A stretch of 64,000 nucleotides of DNA, taken from Phaeocystidibacter marisrubri (GTDB lineage: Bacteria; Bacteroidota; Bacteroidia; Flavobacteriales; Schleiferiaceae). A model generated the notes under the pieces. It did no database searches and had not been told where the DNA came from. It saw nothing but the letters and a program-made list of their open reading frames with translations. Numbering within the stretch: the first letter of the stretch is position 1; each line of letters starts with the position of its first letter. Of the stretch, positions 61,236 through 64,000 are shown one piece after another. The DNA is taken from assembly GCF_008933165.1 (NCBI RefSeq), contig NZ_WBVQ01000001.1, positions 62,001 to 126,000 of the forward strand, read 5' to 3'. The translations under genes were made by a program, and so were the position numbers.

Positions 61236-62267
61236 ATGGTAGGGATTATCACGGCTTTAGTCATTGTTTTAGCGATCATCGCCCTCACGCAGGTGGTCAA
61301 AGTTTACGAGACCTCTTCAGCGTTGGAAGAGAATCGCAATAATGATGTTAGCCACAAAGACAACAATACTCAAGGTCGCCTATTCTTGGCTTTTGGTATT
61401 CTATTCATGGCCTCGTTTGTAGCGATGATTTGGGCTTGGGGTGACTTAACCTTGGGTACTCCAGGTTCTGAACACGGCGCAGATTACGATTTCTTGTGGG
61501 ACTTGTCCATGGGAACCATCATACTCGTATTTGTTCTCGTTCAACCTATTTTGTTCTACTTCGCTTATAAGTACAGAGGTGTAAAAGGTCGCACAGCTAC
61601 TTATTATGAGCACAATAACACACTCGAATTCATCTGGACCATTATTCCAGCTGTTGCCTTGGCAGTATTGATCACTTTTGGTCTTTACACTTGGTCGAAT
61701 GTGATGACACCAGATAATTCAGAACAAGAACCAATTGTTGTTGAAGTATTTGCAGAGCAGTTCAAATGGACCGCACGTTACTCTGGAGAAGATAACCAAT
61801 TGGGGTATGCCAACGTTCGTTTCATCGAAGGGGCTAACTCTTTGGGGATTGATAAGTCAGATGATAAAGGTTTCGATGATATTGTCGTTCGCGATGGGTT
61901 GGTACTTCCTAAAGGACGTCCTGTTCTTTTCAAGTTCCGCTCTAAGGATATCATTCACTCAGCATTCATGCCTCACTTCCGTGCACAGATGAACTGTGTA
62001 CCGGGGATGTCTACTCAGTTCCAATTCACTCCTTCATTGACCACTGCTGAAATGCGTCAAGACGCTGGCATCATTGAGAAGGTGAATCGCATCAACGCAA
62101 TTCGCGCTGAAGCTGGAAAAGACGCCTACGAATTCGACTACGTATTGTTGTGTAATAAGATCTGTGGAGCTTCACACTACAACATGCGTTTCCCGATTAC
62201 TGTAGTTACTCCTGAGGAGTACGACGAATGGATTTCAGAACAAACGACTTTCGCTGAAGCTCAATAA
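61236..62267 (+). CDS. coxB: Cytochrome c oxidase subunit II
   Basis: The protein has 343 residues with an N-terminal extra helix, then the two subunit-II helices (FDLSMGTIILVFVLVQ-like region and FIWTIIPAVALAVLITFGLY). The periplasmic cupredoxin domain has CuA ligands: His in KDIIHSAFMPHF and Cys-Cys-His-Met in CNKICGASHYNMRFP. There is no fused cytochrome c domain, so electrons must come from Act cytochromes. It lies 20 bases after actF, in the same operon. Confidence 0.95.
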   Translation: MVGIITALVIVLAIIALTQVVKVYETSSALEENRNNDVSHKDNNTQGRLFLAFGILFMASFVAMIWAWGDLTLGTPGSEHGADYDFLWDLSMGTIILVFVLVQPILFYFAYKYRGVKGRTATYYEHNNTLEFIWTIIPAVALAVLITFGLYTWSNVMTPDNSEQEPIVVEVFAEQFKWTARYSGEDNQLGYANVRFIEGANSLGIDKSDDKGFDDIVVRDGLVLPKGRPVLFKFRSKDIIHSAFMPHFRAQMNCVPGMSTQFQFTPSLTTAEMRQDAGIIEKVNRINAIRAEAGKDAYEFDYVLLCNKICGASHYNMRFPITVVTPEEYDEWISEQTTFAEAQ

Positions 62268-62301
62268 GCTTCTCGATTAAGAATATTTAATGCGTAATAC
62301 T

Positions 62302-64000
62302 ATGTCGGCAGAAGCACACGCACACGACGAACACCACGAGCATCATCAGACCTTCTTTACGAAGTACGTGTTCAGCACGGACCATAAGATGATTGCGAAG
62401 CAATTCTTGATCACGGGTATGATCATGGGTATTATTGGTGTTGCCATGTCCCTTCTTTTCCGTCTTCAACTAGCTTGGCCAGGTGAACCAATGCCTATCC
62501 TCAATACTCTATTGGGCGATAAGTTTGCTCCAGGTGGAGTTATGGATCCAAACATCTACTTAGCCCTTGTAACGATTCACGGTACCATTATGGTGTTCTT
62601 CGTGTTGACTGCAGGCTTGAGTGGAACGTTCTCGAACCTCCTTATTCCATTGCAGATTGGTGCACGTGATATGGCGTCTGGATTCCTCAACATGCTTTCA
62701 TATTGGTTCTTCTTTGCGTCGAGTGTGGTCATGTTGGCTTCTCTCTTTGTTGAAGCTGGGCCAGCCTCTGCAGGTTGGACTATTTATCCACCATTGAGTG
62801 CGCTAGAAACAGCGATCCCTGGTTCCGGTATGGGTATGACACTTTGGTTGGTGTCTATGACACTCTTCATCGTTTCATCTTTGATGGGTTCATTGAACTA
62901 TATCGTTACGATTTTGAACTTGCGTACAAAGGGTATGAGCATGACTCGTCTTCCTTTGACAATCTGGGCCTTCTTTGTAACAGCAATTCTTGGTGTTCTT
63001 TCCTTCCCTGTTTTGTTGAGTGCAGCCCTTTTGCTTGTATTCGACCGTAGCTTTGGAACTAGCTTCTACCTTTCTGACATCATGTTGGGTAGTGAGTTAT
63101 TGACAAACCAAGGTGGTAGCCCTGTACTTTTCGAACACTTGTTCTGGTTCTTGGGTCACCCTGAAGTTTACATCATCCTTCTTCCTGCGTTGGGTATCAC
63201 TTCAGAAGTAATTTCTACTAACGCTCGTAAGCCAATCTTCGGTTACCGCGCGATGGTAGGTTCGATCTTGGCCATTGCATTCCTTTCGTTTATCGTTTGG
63301 GGTCACCATATGTTCGTGACAGGTATGAGTCCTTTCTTGGGTTCTGTCTTTACCTTCACCACATTGTTGATTGCGATTCCGTCGGCTGTAAAAGCATTTA
63401 ACTACATCACTACCTTGTGGAAAGGTAACTTGCAGTTTACACCTGCGATGTTGTTCTCGGTTGGTTTGGTATCCACATTCGTTGCCGGTGGTCTTACAGG
63501 TATTATTCTTGGTGACTCTGCATTGGATATCGCCGTTCACGATACATACTTCGTAGTGGGGCACTTCCACATTGTAATGGGACTATCTGCTATCTTCGGT
63601 ATGTTCGCCGGTGTTTACCACTGGTTCCCTAAGATGTTCGGCAGAAGAATGAATAAGATGTTGGGTTATATCCACTTCTGGGTGACGTTTGTGTGTGCCT
63701 ATGGAGTATTCTTCCCAATGCACTTTACAGGTATGGCTGGTTTACCACGTCGTTACTTTGAGAACACTAACTTCCCAATGTTTGATGACCTTCAAGACAT
63801 CAACATCTTGATTACTGTCTTTGCTATCATTGGTGGTTTGGCACAGGTGTTCTTCATCTTCAACTTCTTCTACAGTGCACTTCGTGGTCCAAAGAGTTCT
63901 CAAAACCCTTGGAGAGCGAATACTTTGGAATGGACAACTCCGGTTGAGCATATCCACGGTAACTGGCCAGGAGAAATTCCAGAAGTTCACCGTTGGGCTT
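62302..64000 (+). CDS. coxA: Cytochrome c oxidase subunit I (3' end outside window)
   Basis: The window holds 566 codons, almost the whole subunit. The start is ATG 62302 (MSAEAHAHDEHHEHHQTFF); ATG 62290 would add MRNT. The metal ligands are present: VTIHGTIMVFF (heme a His), FWFLGHPEVYI (CuB His and cross-linked Tyr), VWGHHMFVTG (CuB His pair) and VGHFHIVMG (heme a3 and heme a His). This is an aa3-type heme-copper oxidase. It follows coxB by 34 bases and continues beyond the right edge. Confidence 0.97.
   Translation, partial: MSAEAHAHDEHHEHHQTFFTKYVFSTDHKMIAKQFLITGMIMGIIGVAMSLLFRLQLAWPGEPMPILNTLLGDKFAPGGVMDPNIYLALVTIHGTIMVFFVLTAGLSGTFSNLLIPLQIGARDMASGFLNMLSYWFFFASSVVMLASLFVEAGPASAGWTIYPPLSALETAIPGSGMGMTLWLVSMTLFIVSSLMGSLNYIVTILNLRTKGMSMTRLPLTIWAFFVTAILGVLSFPVLLSAALLLVFDRSFGTSFYLSDIMLGSELLTNQGGSPVLFEHLFWFLGHPEVYIILLPALGITSEVISTNARKPIFGYRAMVGSILAIAFLSFIVWGHHMFVTGMSPFLGSVFTFTTLLIAIPSAVKAFNYITTLWKGNLQFTPAMLFSVGLVSTFVAGGLTGIILGDSALDIAVHDTYFVVGHFHIVMGLSAIFGMFAGVYHWFPKMFGRRMNKMLGYIHFWVTFVCAYGVFFPMHFTGMAGLPRRYFENTNFPMFDDLQDINILITVFAIIGGLAQVFFIFNFFYSALRGPKSSQNPWRANTLEWTTPVEHIHGNWPGEIPEVHRWA

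Overview
The window reads as a chromosomal segment of a Bacteroidota bacterium, most likely a marine Flavobacteriales member. The support is direct: several secreted proteins end in type IX secretion (T9SS) sorting domains (PNP box, GVY near the C-terminus), there is a TonB-dependent receptor with a carboxypeptidase-regulatory-like N-domain, several genes sit behind a TAnnTTTG -7 promoter element, and the right end holds an alternative complex III (Act) operon running into cytochrome oxidase. All genes are bacterial. No tRNA, rRNA, CRISPR array, integrase or IS transposase was recognised.

Layout. 1-11.5 kb: the 5' part of a PhoB-like response regulator diverges from a beta-helix lipoprotein and a TonB-dependent receptor. 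The spacer carries 11-bp-phased CTTAAC repeats that look like Pho boxes. Two large T9SS cargo proteins follow, one of them a cupredoxin/OB-repeat/Calx-beta/lamin-tail mosaic, and both end in an identical 38-nt terminator. 11.5-12.3 kb: a decayed membrane-protein gene and a 9-bp tandem repeat. 12.3-25 kb: mostly minus-strand housekeeping genes (leuS, an ABC-2 exporter, rlmN, queA, truB, uppP, a DUF3098 gene, ftsX) with small lipoproteins and a T9SS-sorted Omp28-like protein between them. 25-32 kb: plus-strand mrp, an NfuA-like gene, korA and korB (Fe-S carrier and assembly factors next to an Fe-S enzyme), a broken T9SS type-B tail, an unusual CPBP-protease fusion, a YebC-family gene and an OsmC-family gene.

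32-49 kb: a class-C beta-lactamase-like lipoprotein, then a sensor kinase and NtrC-type sigma-54 activator pair. It diverges from an ABC exporter operon (one ATPase, two MacB/FtsX-type permeases) that runs into three exported peptidases (S9, M61-like, M13). The 842-bp divergent spacer holds a 22-bp palindrome, a sigma-54-like promoter, several short ORFs, a terminator and a long imperfect hairpin. It is the least explained stretch of the window. 49-52 kb: a compact operon of three rhodaneses, a DUF6132 protein, a YbjN-like protein, a DUF3365 heme protein and a thioredoxin, which suggests periplasmic and cytoplasmic sulfane-sulfur or thiol redox handling. A SPOR-domain protein follows on the other strand.

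52.7-64 kb: the respiratory operon actABCDEF-coxB-coxA, transcribed as one unit and truncated in coxA by the window end. Quinol electrons would enter through ActC/ActF, pass the Fe-S centres and hemes of ActB, ActA and ActE, and reach an aa3-type oxidase. Starts were adjusted where a longer ORF would run through a promoter or lack a signal peptide (4803, 25119, 30997, 31804, 51791, 52793, 58597 and others).
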